Part shown: positions 50,401-58,681 of the stretch, piece by piece
How positions within the stretch are numbered: the first letter of the stretch is position 1
Layout of the letters: each line of letters begins with the position of its first letter
Virus record (IMG/VR): IMGVR_UViG_3300021963_000062
Coordinates: 33,016 to 97,015 of that record
Strand: one strand, 5' to 3'
Source: a virus
DNA: 64,000 nucleotides
Notes under the pieces: generated by a model
Database searches by the model: none
What the model was told of the DNA's origin: nothing
Seen by the model: only the letters and a program-made list of their open reading frames with translations
Translations under genes and position numbers: made by a program

Positions 50401-50721
50401 AATACTGCGGGTATTGCAACTTATTCTTCATCATCGGGAATTGCTTCTGGACTAACTTCAACATCATCCGTTAATACCACAGGGATTATTACCGCATCCA
50501 GATTTGAAAGTACTTCTGCAGGAACTCCAACCATTGATTCTCCAAACAACTTAAATATTAATGCAGTAACAGTTGCAATCAGTACCGATCTAACAGTTGG
50601 TGGAGATGCTTATGTTGGAGTTGATACTTCAAGTGGATTAATTTTAACTTCACCAAATGGAACTCAATACAGATTAGTAGTAGACAACTCAGGAAACCTA
50701 AGTACAGTTCTAGTACCATAA
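47437..50721 (+). CDS. tail-fibre-like structural protein (1094 aa)
   Basis: N-terminal module (LGINTGSNPNDGQGD ... KINSNFQEVYNTFGDG) also present at the start of the protein at 60068-60712, so it likely attaches both to the same virion site. Next come at least three close copies of a 26-residue unit (YNDLTNKPTIPSIVGLA) around residues 249-392, then a long beta-rich region with TGVGIGST-type repeats. The only large plus-strand gene, placed at a strand switch. Probably a host-contact fibre. Confidence 0.85.
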   Translation: MSRLGINTGSNPNDGQGDPLRIAMGKINSNFQEVYNTFGDGFTLTSYASTAGISTLARNLTGSPRINVSGILNTGITTTEHLEVRNITSTGIITAVQFVGDGSQLENVVATSSGVEVLDDNVRKGIAKELNFGQGIFCSGPDGVGRVTIAITTSIVSGGGTGGSPLEIRNQNTILGEYSKLNFGSNLLAYVNPVSGVVTVTTASGLNVSGVITATSFRGSGSSLTGVITSLTGYATTAYVNSVVSGLSTFSGNYNDLTNKPTIPSIVGLASEGYVDAAINEVSSFSGDYNDLTNKPTIPSIVGLASEGYVNNSIVGFITSGSLTGYATQGYVNSVVAGIATFSGDYNDLTNKPTIPSIVGLASEGYVDAAVSGVSTFSGDYNDLTNKPTIPVSLTDLSDVNAGAPSTGQVLKWTGSEWQPAPDLTASGVGIGLSDLSVSISAPGINSLTYNNTTGIFQFTPTDLSSYVTSSGSVSYASSSGVSEGLIGTPNISVGEVGISSYLSVSGVSSFYNNIHIESNRGLFIGDNDEFQFAHIGADSYIENTSSGYLVIRDGGEGIQLRRSGGGPNAGLMAAFNNDAGVQLYYDSVLKFQTFQDGVAINDSIGIGTTAGNPPYRLTVSGIGATITSGLENAIADLTSSVDGYGQVNIRNSRSAPSASGDLVITADTGTDTSNYIDLGINNTGFSTSSWTINGVLDGYLYTSDSNLSIGVADTGKYLSLFAGGTLAENEKVRVTETGVGIGSTQPTSMLAVGGDVRISGVVTATAFYGSGSNLSGILTSGALSGYATTELLDSVVSSIPTFDQDLSTTNDVTFNRIGITTGVINVGYDNSLLINVEDGESGVSTYTFDTAGNLTIPGNIYIDGNSGYVLFNNGGSKLQAEPTNDFEIHVGGFNNKVTGFGTDGSLTVPGTITLANGLKLADSGSGLPGNFGFIGDETTDVLYLQGQNGVVLAFPDGLDEPDSFLFDVSGITFPDLTVQTTAFTGYANTAGIATYSSSSGIASGLTSTSSVNTTGIITASRFESTSAGTPTIDSPNNLNINAVTVAISTDLTVGGDAYVGVDTSSGLILTSPNGTQYRLVVDNSGNLSTVLVP
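48184..48612 (+). repeat. in-frame repeats within the fibre-like gene
   Basis: Four near-copies starting at about 48184, 48289, 48460 and 48565; the last is shorter. DNA identity is high, so fibre length could change by recombination. Confidence 0.8.
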
Positions 50722-50722
50722 G

Positions 50723-52405
50723 ATGACTTTAAAAAAATATACTATCAGTGTAACTGAACCTCAGTATTGGCAGGAGATTCATGATCTCCTGTGTACTACA
50801 ACCTCATGCGAACATATTCCAGATAGAGAGGTTTCATGTCATGATGAAAAGGAACATAGTCCTACAAGAGGAACTTTTATTCTTCATGGCAACGAAGCGG
50901 AATCTTTAAAAAACCATCCCCATATTAGTTGGGTGGAATTGGATCCATCTTCATATCCAGATGAATATCCAAAACCATCACATTATATTAAAAGATGGAA
51001 TAAAAATGTAAAGGTTTATAGAGATTTGGGATCTAGTGTTCCAGTTACATCTGGAATAGCCAGTGTAGGAGAACTGGATAGAACTGGTTGGCAAATTGTT
51101 AGAACCGGTATTGGAACTGCTGGAGACTTCTGGGGAACATCGACTGGGGAAACTATTGGCCCAGTATCTGGTGATGTCAGTTACAGTTTAACTGGAAAAA
51201 ATGTCGATGTAATTATTCATGATTCTGGAGTACTTCAATATCATCCAGAATTTTTAGATACAAATAGTCAATCAAGAGTTAGAGATGTAATCCTAGATGG
51301 GCCATATTATATTGATCCAGACTACTTTAATAATGTAATACCTGGTGTTAAGTATACAAAGCCAGACGGTAGAGTTGGAATCGCTACAACTGCTGCAGAA
51401 GAATGGTGGGAACAGTCTGCAAAAAGATCTGCAGGTTTTTCAACAATAGGTACTTTAAGTGTTCCTGTAGATTATACGGTACAAAATACCATAGGTTCTG
51501 GTGGAACTTCACATAATCTTGGTGGTGGTCATGGAACTTCCTGTGCTTCTTTAGTCGCAGGTAAAAATTTCGGATTGGCATTCGAAGCCAATATTTGGAA
51601 TATGTGTGGAATTGGAGATAATACTTCAATTAGTATTGAACAAAATTATGATTTCATGAAACTGTTTCACATGTACAAACCAGTTAACCCTGAAACAGGA
51701 AGAAAAAATCCAACAGTAGTTAATGGTAGTTGGGGATATCAGGCAGCTTTCAGTTCTGCAAATACTGTAACTTATAGGTTCAGAGGAACTACTGGAACCT
51801 TTCTGGGAAATGCGGCTGTTACAGACCAAGTAACTGCAATGAAAAGTGGATTGAATAATCAGGTTGGTGGTGCTCTTGAATCATGGTCTTCATCTTCTCG
51901 TTCAAATTCCACTGATCAAGCGGCTTTAGAAATGATGGATACTGGAGTAATTTATGTGTGTGCTGCAGGAAATAATAATCAAAGACTTGGAGTTGGATCT
52001 ACTGATCCAGATCTTTTAAATTATATGTCAGACAATTGGTTTGGGACAACAGATCCAAGATCACATTTTCCATCCAATTGTGTTCCATGCAATCATAGGA
52101 ACTGGATGAATCCTCAAGGCATTGGATTTAATTCCACAACAGATGCAGAGTTTCATCCCGTTATTTGTGTTGGGGCGATGGATGATTTTATTAGTGCAAC
52201 TACTTTGCCTAGAGGAGAAACCAAAGCTTCTTATTCAAATAATGGCCCAGGAATTGATGTGTGGGCTCCTGCGGATGAAACTCTTGCTGCAGGATTACCA
52301 AACAATGGCAGTGGATATAATGATTTTCGTAGATATGATAATTCTCTACACTTTGATAAAACTTTAATGGAACTAGTGCCGCATCTCCTGTGGCTTGTGG
52401 ATTAA
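50723..52405 (+). CDS. subtilisin-like (S8) protease, 5' part, frame broken before the catalytic Ser
   Basis: 560 residues. Catalytic Asp167 (VIIHDSGV) and His270 (GGGHGTSCA) are present, as is the oxyanion region (CAAGNNNQ). The catalytic Ser motif is missing from this frame: after 52358-52361 the frame enters LMELVPHLLWLVD and stops. The Ser motif is found at once in the -1 frame. Adjacent to the fibre gene (two bases apart). May process virion or host surface proteins if the frame is restored. Confidence 0.85.
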   Translation: MTLKKYTISVTEPQYWQEIHDLLCTTTSCEHIPDREVSCHDEKEHSPTRGTFILHGNEAESLKNHPHISWVELDPSSYPDEYPKPSHYIKRWNKNVKVYRDLGSSVPVTSGIASVGELDRTGWQIVRTGIGTAGDFWGTSTGETIGPVSGDVSYSLTGKNVDVIIHDSGVLQYHPEFLDTNSQSRVRDVILDGPYYIDPDYFNNVIPGVKYTKPDGRVGIATTAAEEWWEQSAKRSAGFSTIGTLSVPVDYTVQNTIGSGGTSHNLGGGHGTSCASLVAGKNFGLAFEANIWNMCGIGDNTSISIEQNYDFMKLFHMYKPVNPETGRKNPTVVNGSWGYQAAFSSANTVTYRFRGTTGTFLGNAAVTDQVTAMKSGLNNQVGGALESWSSSSRSNSTDQAALEMMDTGVIYVCAAGNNNQRLGVGSTDPDLLNYMSDNWFGTTDPRSHFPSNCVPCNHRNWMNPQGIGFNSTTDAEFHPVICVGAMDDFISATTLPRGETKASYSNNGPGIDVWAPADETLAAGLPNNGSGYNDFRRYDNSLHFDKTLMELVPHLLWLVD

Positions 52406-52659
52406 TCACTTTATATATGGAAACCAATCCTACAGCAAATTCAAGAAAGGTAAAGTCTTGGTTAAAAAAACATGGTTCCAGAAATATTGGGACTTCTTTA
52501 TACTTGGATCAATATACTGATGATACTACCACACTTTATTGGACTGGTTCTTCGAATATGAGAGGTGCAGAAACTAGAATTCTTTATAATCCTTTTGCAA
52601 ACGATACCAAACCCACTATGAGTGGTATTCAAATTTCTGGAATAAGTCTTTCTCTATAA
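52360..52659 (+). pseudogene. 3' part of the S8 protease in the -1 frame
   Basis: From AAC at 52360 the frame reads NFNGTSAASPVACGLITL, which is the catalytic Ser block of S8 proteases, and runs to a stop at 52657-52659. The join lies in an A4 run (52358-52361); one extra A would restore one enzyme of about 645 residues. No canonical slippery heptamer is present. Confidence 0.85.
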
Positions 52660-52689
52660 ATAAGCTGCAATTGTTATCATAACAAAACA

Positions 52690-53184
52690 ATGAAAAGACT
52701 TATCCTAGCCTTTTCGTTATTCTTTGCAACACCAGTCTTTGCAGGGGAAATCACCCATAAGATTGTTGACTCGGTACAACTGACTGTTGATGGTGCTGCA
52801 TCTGCTGCTACCAGAATCGGTTCTTCTTACGCTGTAAGTGGAAGTAACATCTCCGCCACGACCTTTGGTGGTCTGACTGCTCCTGCGAGTGCTACTGCTG
52901 CCGCGACTCAAATTCAGGGTTCATATAATGTAAACACCTCTGGTCAGGCATTCTCTTTTAGCGAATCCTTTACTGTCGGTGATGCTGTTCCATCTGGTAC
53001 TACAGTTACCTCAGGTGTTGTAGGTTCTCTTCCTTCATTCGGAAGTGTTACTACTTCTTCTGGTGGTGTTGCTGGTTCTCTTGCTGGTTCTCTTTCTGCT
53101 ACTGGTGTTCCTACCGTCACCGCTGGTGGTGCTGGAACTCAGGCAGTCGGTCAGAGAAGTGTCGAGTTAAGTGTATTCAAATGA
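52690..53184 (+). CDS. secreted protein (164 aa)
   Basis: Signal peptide MKRLILAFSLFFATPVFA before GEITHK. Then Ala/Ser/Thr/Gly-rich beta sequence with repeating GVAGSLAGSL. Likely exported or virion surface. Four-base overlap with the next gene. Function unknown. Confidence 0.7.
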   Translation: MKRLILAFSLFFATPVFAGEITHKIVDSVQLTVDGAASAATRIGSSYAVSGSNISATTFGGLTAPASATAAATQIQGSYNVNTSGQAFSFSESFTVGDAVPSGTTVTSGVVGSLPSFGSVTTSSGGVAGSLAGSLSATGVPTVTAGGAGTQAVGQRSVELSVFK

Positions 53185-53543
53185 GATCTATAACTCCCGT
53201 TCTGCTAGTTGCAGCGGGATTTATATCTCCCGCTATGGCAGTGCCAGTCGTACCTAACTTTACCTCTGGCACAATGACTTCACACACGGAGTCCACAACA
53301 ACTGTAAATGAAACTATTCGCCAAATTGATTATCAGACAGGATGGAGTTACACAGTCACGGGGACAAATATCAATATTCCCTCAACACCACAGGTAGGAA
53401 CACCCTATACCATTATGCAAAATGGTGCTCCATTCCAGTTCTCAGAAACCTATTCTGGCCCTGGAATGATCAAAGACACAACTGTGATCCGAAGCACAAC
53501 CATAATGTCAGTTACAGATACAACAAGTGTCTTCACACAATAG
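53181..53543 (+). CDS. secreted protein (120 aa)
   Basis: Signal peptide ending SPAMA, then Thr-rich beta sequence (TESTTTVNETIRQIDY, TIMQNGAPFQFSETYSGPG). Similar style to the previous gene. Function unknown. Confidence 0.65.
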   Translation: MRSITPVLLVAAGFISPAMAVPVVPNFTSGTMTSHTESTTTVNETIRQIDYQTGWSYTVTGTNINIPSTPQVGTPYTIMQNGAPFQFSETYSGPGMIKDTTVIRSTTIMSVTDTTSVFTQ

Positions 53544-54250
53544 CATCCGCCCTTGTTCTCACTGCCTCTGTGACCCCTGCATTTGCGGAAGGGGACGTTC
53601 CAGTAACAGCAGTTGCGAATCCTCAAGCAACTTCTACAGGAAGCGTAACAAACCAGGCAGTACAGGTATTGCAAGGGCCATACGTTACCAACTCATACGG
53701 TGGTGGCGTAAGTTGTCAAGGGCCAACCTTTAACTTAACTCCATTCTACACAACAACTCATAGTGGTCAGAGACCTTATGAGGATTATGCAAACCTTGAT
53801 AATGACCCTACAACCCCTCTGGAGAGGACTGGACAGAAGGATAACTTCTCTGGTAATTTTGGCATCTCTGGCACGATCTCAATACCCTTAGATGGTGGAT
53901 TACAATCTCGTTGTAAGGCAGCAGCAGAAGTCTGGACTAATCGCCAGAGGGCGGAGACCGATAAGGCTCGTCTTGATTTTGAACTCGTCCGCCTCTTGAA
54001 ATGCGGTGAAGCCATGAAGGCAGGAATCCATTTTCATCCTCAGTCTCCGTATGCAAAGATTTGTGCAGACGTTGTTGTTGTTCCCACTGGAGGTACTGTT
54101 CTTTCTTCTGCAACTTCAGTTCCTTCTGGAAAGCCTTTACAATCTTCTTCTTCAAATCCAACTGGGCAGCGAAATCAACCTGTAACTCGTAAGGCGTCAG
54201 GTCTCGGTGGAGCCGTTTCTTTGCCTGGACGTACATCTGTTGGACAATAG
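53342..54250 (+). CDS. secreted protein, start uncertain; overlaps an antisense gene
   Basis: The frame is open from an ATG at 53342, but the first 66 codons overlap the previous gene in another frame and look non-coding. The signal peptide (ASALVLTASVTPAFA) begins about 53540, where only an ATA is available as start. The rest is a beta domain and a C-terminal helical part (TDKARLDFELVRLLKCGEAM) with a Ser/Pro tail. The last 314 bases overlap the convergent gene 53937-54734. Confidence 0.6.
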   Translation: MELHSHGDKYQYSLNTTGRNTLYHYAKWCSIPVLRNLFWPWNDQRHNCDPKHNHNVSYRYNKCLHTIASALVLTASVTPAFAEGDVPVTAVANPQATSTGSVTNQAVQVLQGPYVTNSYGGGVSCQGPTFNLTPFYTTTHSGQRPYEDYANLDNDPTTPLERTGQKDNFSGNFGISGTISIPLDGGLQSRCKAAAEVWTNRQRAETDKARLDFELVRLLKCGEAMKAGIHFHPQSPYAKICADVVVVPTGGTVLSSATSVPSGKPLQSSSSNPTGQRNQPVTRKASGLGGAVSLPGRTSVGQ

Positions 54251-54734
54251 GTTTCATCTTACCTACCATCCATTCCACCAAAGATTTCCCAACAATAGCC
54301 GCAGCAACGGAAGCAGTAGCAGTAGTGCCAGCAAGTAAAACCTGTTCTTTAGGAGGAATTGGGACTTCTCCGATGAGGGGTACTTCAATGACTGGTACTC
54401 CTAAATTTGTTGTTGGTGGTGGAATTACCTGTTGTTGAACTGATTCTGGTGTCTGAACAGCAGGTATCTGTGGTGCTGCTGGTGGAGGAAGTTGTCTAGA
54501 CTTTTCCTCAATTTCATCTTTCTTCTCTTCGTTCTGTTTTTGCCCCTCAACCATCTGTTTCCATTGTTCCATTGTGGGAACATCAAGTTGTTCATAATAA
54601 GGTAAGTTTGCAGATGGTACTTCTACCACAGGTTTCTGCAGACTTCTTATTGATGGTGGTGTGAACACTGGTGGTTCCAGTTGACGAACAACAGGAACCT
54701 CAACCCTGGGTACATTTATTTCAGGAATTTCCAT
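53937..54734 (-). CDS. Pro-rich membrane-anchored virion-like protein (265 aa)
   Basis: N-terminal Pro/Val repeats (PEINVPRVEVPVVRQ), Gln-rich coiled-coil part, a hydrophobic helix (LLAGTTATASVAAAIVG) near residue 140, and a basic helical C-terminal half. The C-terminal third is antisense to the end of 53342-54250. Both reading frames look natural. Function unknown. Confidence 0.7.
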   Translation of the reverse strand: MEIPEINVPRVEVPVVRQLEPPVFTPPSIRSLQKPVVEVPSANLPYYEQLDVPTMEQWKQMVEGQKQNEEKKDEIEEKSRQLPPPAAPQIPAVQTPESVQQQVIPPPTTNLGVPVIEVPLIGEVPIPPKEQVLLAGTTATASVAAAIVGKSLVEWMVGKMKPIVQQMYVQAKKRLHRDLTPYELQVDFAAQLDLKKKIVKAFQKELKLQKKEQYLQWEQQQRLHKSLHTETEDENGFLPSWLHRISRGGRVQNQDEPYRSPPSGD

Positions 54735-54738
54735 TAGA

Positions 54739-55485
54739 TCAATATTTACCCTCTACACACATTTGTGCTTTCTTATTTGGATAATAAGGATACAAACCAT
54801 CTCTGGGTTTCATCCAGTTACATCCAATCAACCATTCTTTAGTCATGGGAGTTGGTTCTACTTGTTCCCATAATGGTTTTTCTGCAACCATCTCAAGATA
54901 TCTAGCAGTTTGATTGGATTGTTCCTCAGCCCAATTTGCATCCGCTTCCCAGGGAACAGCACGACTCTGACCTATTGATTCGTAAGTGAGTTTGGTTTGT
55001 TTCATAATCCAGGCAGGAATCTCAGAATCCTGATGAACCTGTGCCATAAACGAGGTATGCAAACCACCTCCCATAGCATCTTGAACTACATGCCAACCTT
55101 CGTGTCTCAAAGTTCCAAGAAACTCTCTTTCATCACTCAATAACTTTTCACTGATAAAAAAACGATTAAGATTGGGTTTATAGATACCAACAGTTCTTGG
55201 TGTAAAATATCTTTCTGGAGCAAGATAAACTCCAACTTCCAACTTATTCAGAGCAGCGATAATTCTCTTTATTTCTTCTCTGAATGGATCAAAACCTTCT
55301 TTATCAAATACTGAAGATTTTGGAGTAAGTTTTTCAACCCCTTCAGTGCATTCTAGAAGAATCATACAACCCATTGCGTCAAGACTATATGGTTTGACAG
55401 TTGGTTGAGTTGGTTCTAGTGAATTAGCAAATACTGGTGATGCTAAAGTAATTGTGAGGCCAAGTGTTGCGAGTAGTTTTTTCAT
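54739..55485 (-). CDS. secreted zincin-type metallopeptidase
   Basis: 248 residues. Signal peptide MKKLLATLGLTITLASPVFA, then HEGWH at 128-132 (HExxH zinc motif) and a later WEADAN which may supply the third ligand. Family not named. Probably acts outside the cytoplasm on virion, envelope or wall proteins. It could also be a structural relative without activity. Confidence 0.7.
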   Translation of the reverse strand: MKKLLATLGLTITLASPVFANSLEPTQPTVKPYSLDAMGCMILLECTEGVEKLTPKSSVFDKEGFDPFREEIKRIIAALNKLEVGVYLAPERYFTPRTVGIYKPNLNRFFISEKLLSDEREFLGTLRHEGWHVVQDAMGGGLHTSFMAQVHQDSEIPAWIMKQTKLTYESIGQSRAVPWEADANWAEEQSNQTARYLEMVAEKPLWEQVEPTPMTKEWLIGCNWMKPRDGLYPYYPNKKAQMCVEGKY

Positions 55486-55682
55486 TCATCCCACCATCCT
55501 TCTTCTTTATGTATCCATATTTTGAGATTTTTGACATACTCTCGTAATATTTGTGCTTGTTCCTCATGCCAAAAATCACCCGTCTCCATCCAGAGGCGGG
55601 TGTGGTTATCTATGGCTTTGAGTATTTGATGGATGGGAGCATTCCAACACTCCCTTTTGGGAGTGTTCCATTCTCGTGGCAC
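55482..55682 (-). CDS. hypothetical protein (66 aa, GTG start)
   Basis: Trp- and His-rich helical protein (HQILKAIDNHTRLWMETGDF, NLKIWIHKEEGWWDE). GTG start at 55682; overlaps the next gene by 73 bases and the zincin start by 4. Function unknown. Confidence 0.55.
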   Translation of the reverse strand: MPREWNTPKRECWNAPIHQILKAIDNHTRLWMETGDFWHEEQAQILREYVKNLKIWIHKEEGWWDE

Positions 55683-55789
55683 GGTATTACGAGCGAGTGT
55701 ATTTCATTATATCTAAAATATTCCAATTGGCATTGACCAGGAGATGTTTCCACATATCCAACAATCATGAATGCAATGAATTCAATCAT
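55610..55789 (-). CDS. small hypothetical protein (59 aa)
   Basis: ATG at 55789 forms an ATGA overlap with the next gene upstream. N-terminal hydrophobic stretch (MIEFIAFMIVGYVE). Overlaps the 55482-55682 gene in another frame. Function unknown. Confidence 0.5.
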   Translation of the reverse strand: MIEFIAFMIVGYVETSPGQCQLEYFRYNEIHSLVIPCHENGTLPKGSVGMLPSIKYSKP

Positions 55790-56154
55790 GTTCTTGGTTG
55801 TACGAATCCCTCTCCCTCTTCACCTTCTACCTTAGTCTCAAGAGCTTCAACTCTTTCTTCTAGAGAAACTTCTCTAACAGGAGCCGATTCTTCTACCACT
55901 GGTTCTGGTGTAGGTGTTTCAACTACATACTCAGTTCTTTGTTCTTCTTTTTTGTGATCGTCATCATCCTCGCCACCCTTCTTCATGGTATTAATTCCAA
56001 AGGTAGCTGCAGATGCAGTAAAGACGGTCGCAATAAAAGTTGGATCCATCTTAGATAGAGCACCAGCATAACTTGCGGTGAGAAGAGCAGCAGACCATCC
56101 GAGGATGGCAATACGAATTACTTGCCCCAAAGCATTCTCCTTTTTCTTATCCAT
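55786..56154 (-). CDS. small two-helix membrane protein (122 aa)
   Basis: Two hydrophobic segments (VIRIAILGWSAALLTASYAG and DPTFIATVFTASAATFG), then a long acidic Glu/Pro tail. Holin-like size and layout, but no proof. A CTAAATA box lies 31 bases upstream. Confidence 0.6.
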   Translation of the reverse strand: MDKKKENALGQVIRIAILGWSAALLTASYAGALSKMDPTFIATVFTASAATFGINTMKKGGEDDDDHKKEEQRTEYVVETPTPEPVVEESAPVREVSLEERVEALETKVEGEEGEGFVQPRT

Positions 56155-56184
56155 ATTGGGATTCCGTGTGATTGAAATCTAAGG

Positions 56185-56191
56185 TATTTAG
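56185..56191 (-). promoter_or_regulatory. late-type promoter box CTAAATA
   Basis: CTAAATACCT on the minus strand, 31 bases before 56154. Confidence 0.55.
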
Positions 56192-56195
56192 GATT

Positions 56196-58541
56196 TTAGA
56201 ACCTAAATTTAACATTTGCTGATACTGCGGTGTTGGAAACACCATCAGAAATCTGATGAATTCCCTGAATAAACACCATCTCCTTATAGTCAACGGTAGC
56301 AGAAACCTCAGCAGAGTTATCAGTCGCATAAGAACCTTCTACACTAACACCGAAGAGATCTTTTTTCTTACCACCAAAACGATGTGAAAGATTAAGACCA
56401 ACTTCACCAGTGTGTGAAGTCTCATCTACTGCTGCAACACTTCTTGCGGACTGAATAGAACCTGACTCAGTAAAGGCATCTCTACGAGTATTTCCAACAG
56501 TGTATCCAACAAAAGGTGTGATGTTCTTATGAGCGTGCCAGAAGAGTCTGTTAGTGACCCACCACTCTTGTCCAGTGGTAGAACTCTCATTATTAAATAC
56601 ACCTTGAACATTTCTGGAGACATTATACTTGTTTTGAGCAAGTCCAGCGTTCGTGAGAAGTGAAAGTGTATTTCCACGGAACATATTGAAGACACCAATG
56701 TGACTCTTATTCAATGAGGAAGTGCTATCAACACCATCAAGATCAATATTTACATTATTATACTGAGCCCCAATAGTCCAGGTTGGTTTAATATCAATTT
56801 CTAGTCCACCACCATAGATGAAGGACTTTGCGGAATATCCATTATCAGCAGAAGACCAAGCATAATAGTTCTTGCTGAACACTCTGACCTTATCGGTTGT
56901 TGGTTCGGTTGGTTCGTGGTTCAGAAGACCTTGCAATCCACTACCAAGACCACCAATACTTTCTAGAACTTCGTGTTGGTCTACACGACCAAAGAGAGAA
57001 TCATAAGTGTGCGAAATCGTAACATCATTCCAGAGTTCATAAGTATCAACAGGTGTTCCATTGGTTATGGTTTCATTTCCAGCAGCATCAGTTGTTGTAG
57101 TAACTGGTGTTGTGGTGATGGTTCTAACCATCGGAGTTGTGGTGGTCTTCGTATGATGTCTTGCGATTCTCTGAACACCACTATTTTCAGAAGCGTCGTG
57201 TTCAGTAAGTGTGATGTTTACAACTGGAAGGTTTGAAGACTGAACAGATGCCTGGGCAACTGATGGTCTTGTGATCGCAGTAGAATCAAGTGCAGTTGCG
57301 GTCACAGCAGAAGTTGGAGAACCATTTGCAGAAGAATAAGTTACAACTGGTGTTCCATTTGTTGTGGTTGAAGTTCCGTCAGAATAGGTGGTGGTTGTAA
57401 CTGGGGTTGTTGTGGTGGTTGTGGTATCAACTGGTGTTGTGGTGACTACGGTATCAGTATAAGTTCTAACTCTTGGGTTTCCATCAGCATCAGTATCTGT
57501 AACAGTTCTGGTTACATAAGTTGTCGCAGAAGTTGATGATGAAGAAACTGATGTTGTAACTGAATTTGTGGTTGTAGTTCCTGTGACTGTTGGTGTGGAA
57601 GGAGTTGTAGGAGCAGAAGCAGAACCTACATCAGTAACAGTAAAGGTTGATGGAGTTGCACCACCAGCACCACCAGCAACAGCACCAGAACCAGCAGCGA
57701 AAGCAGAAGGGCCAAAGATATAAGCATACTGAATATTAACAATATCACCAGCATTTAATCCAGTGAACATAAATCCAAGACCGATGGTGTAGTCACCATT
57801 TCCGTTATCTACACCATTGTAATAATTGATTGGATCAGTAGTCCAAGAGGCACTTACACCAGAGTTGACTCCACCAATTTGACCTGTGAATAACCCTAGA
57901 GCATACTTGGATGCGAGTGCCTCTGATAGAACTACATTGGTTGCTGGAATACCACCAGCATATCCTCTAACATTAAGAGTTGCGGAACTATCTCCTGCGG
58001 CAGCTCTTGCGTCTGGGTCAGTGAATCTACCGAAGTAAAGAGTTGGAACAGCGATCAAAAACTCTAAACGAGTATTGATATCGACAAAGTGTTGATTATC
58101 ATTGAATCTTACATCGTGTTCAATAGTAAAGTTTGATGTAGAACCAGACCATACTGCACGATTATCGTATGTGACTCCTCTATAGGATACTCCAGAGTAG
58201 TCTGCGTTGGTTCCTGTGATTGGGTTTGATTGACCAAAACCACCAGTATTATTGTTGGAGTGATTAAAGATGATTGCTCCAGTCGCATCTAATCCTTTAA
58301 TCGTCCATCCCTCAAAAGGAGTTCCAGGAGTTAGATAATCGTATGCAGGATTAAAAGTTGATGTGCAAGTGGAATCGTAGAGAATACCTGGTGCGGTGTT
58401 TCCTTGCGAACCAATAGTTCCTCTATCTGAGGTTCCAATTTTGACACAATTTCCTTGCAGGGTGACATTACCTGCAAATGCTGATGGTGCGCCAATCAAT
58501 AGCGCAGACGCTGCAGCAAGCGCCCTTTTAGCGTAAGACAT
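56196..58541 (-). CDS. exported adhesin-like protein with C-terminal barrel (781 aa)
   Basis: Signal peptide ending GAPSAFA (residue 23). An N-terminal beta domain, then a Thr/Ser-rich linker (SVSSSSTSATTYVTRTVT, TTTTTTPVTTTTYSDG) around residues 300-430, then a beta-barrel-like C-terminal domain (WTIGAQYNNVNIDLDGV) ending SANVKFRF. The layout is like autotransporters and outer-membrane adhesins. How a phage uses it (virion or host membrane) is unknown. Confidence 0.75.
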   Translation of the reverse strand: MSYAKRALAAASALLIGAPSAFAGNVTLQGNCVKIGTSDRGTIGSQGNTAPGILYDSTCTSTFNPAYDYLTPGTPFEGWTIKGLDATGAIIFNHSNNNTGGFGQSNPITGTNADYSGVSYRGVTYDNRAVWSGSTSNFTIEHDVRFNDNQHFVDINTRLEFLIAVPTLYFGRFTDPDARAAAGDSSATLNVRGYAGGIPATNVVLSEALASKYALGLFTGQIGGVNSGVSASWTTDPINYYNGVDNGNGDYTIGLGFMFTGLNAGDIVNIQYAYIFGPSAFAAGSGAVAGGAGGATPSTFTVTDVGSASAPTTPSTPTVTGTTTTNSVTTSVSSSSTSATTYVTRTVTDTDADGNPRVRTYTDTVVTTTPVDTTTTTTTPVTTTTYSDGTSTTTNGTPVVTYSSANGSPTSAVTATALDSTAITRPSVAQASVQSSNLPVVNITLTEHDASENSGVQRIARHHTKTTTTPMVRTITTTPVTTTTDAAGNETITNGTPVDTYELWNDVTISHTYDSLFGRVDQHEVLESIGGLGSGLQGLLNHEPTEPTTDKVRVFSKNYYAWSSADNGYSAKSFIYGGGLEIDIKPTWTIGAQYNNVNIDLDGVDSTSSLNKSHIGVFNMFRGNTLSLLTNAGLAQNKYNVSRNVQGVFNNESSTTGQEWWVTNRLFWHAHKNITPFVGYTVGNTRRDAFTESGSIQSARSVAAVDETSHTGEVGLNLSHRFGGKKKDLFGVSVEGSYATDNSAEVSATVDYKEMVFIQGIHQISDGVSNTAVSANVKFRF

Positions 58542-58681
58542 AAAAATCCCCTGAACTTAGTGTGTACTAAACGAAACAAACCGAAGTTTTGTTTAAAAGT
58601 AAAGTAATCACCAAGTCCAGAGGACTCGGACTATGTAGATTCAGATCAAAAGATCAAGAATCAGTAATAATTGTATCTTAT
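58542..58681. other. gap without a gene
   Basis: No gene seen. A weak hairpin (AGTCC / GGACT) lies near 58613-58632, upstream of the exported protein gene on the minus strand. Confidence 0.4.

Noticed and set aside
52354-52366. Programmed -1 frameshift at a canonical slippery heptamer
   Set aside because: The sequence does not match X-XXY-YYZ in the right frame; only A-run slippage or a simple indel remains.
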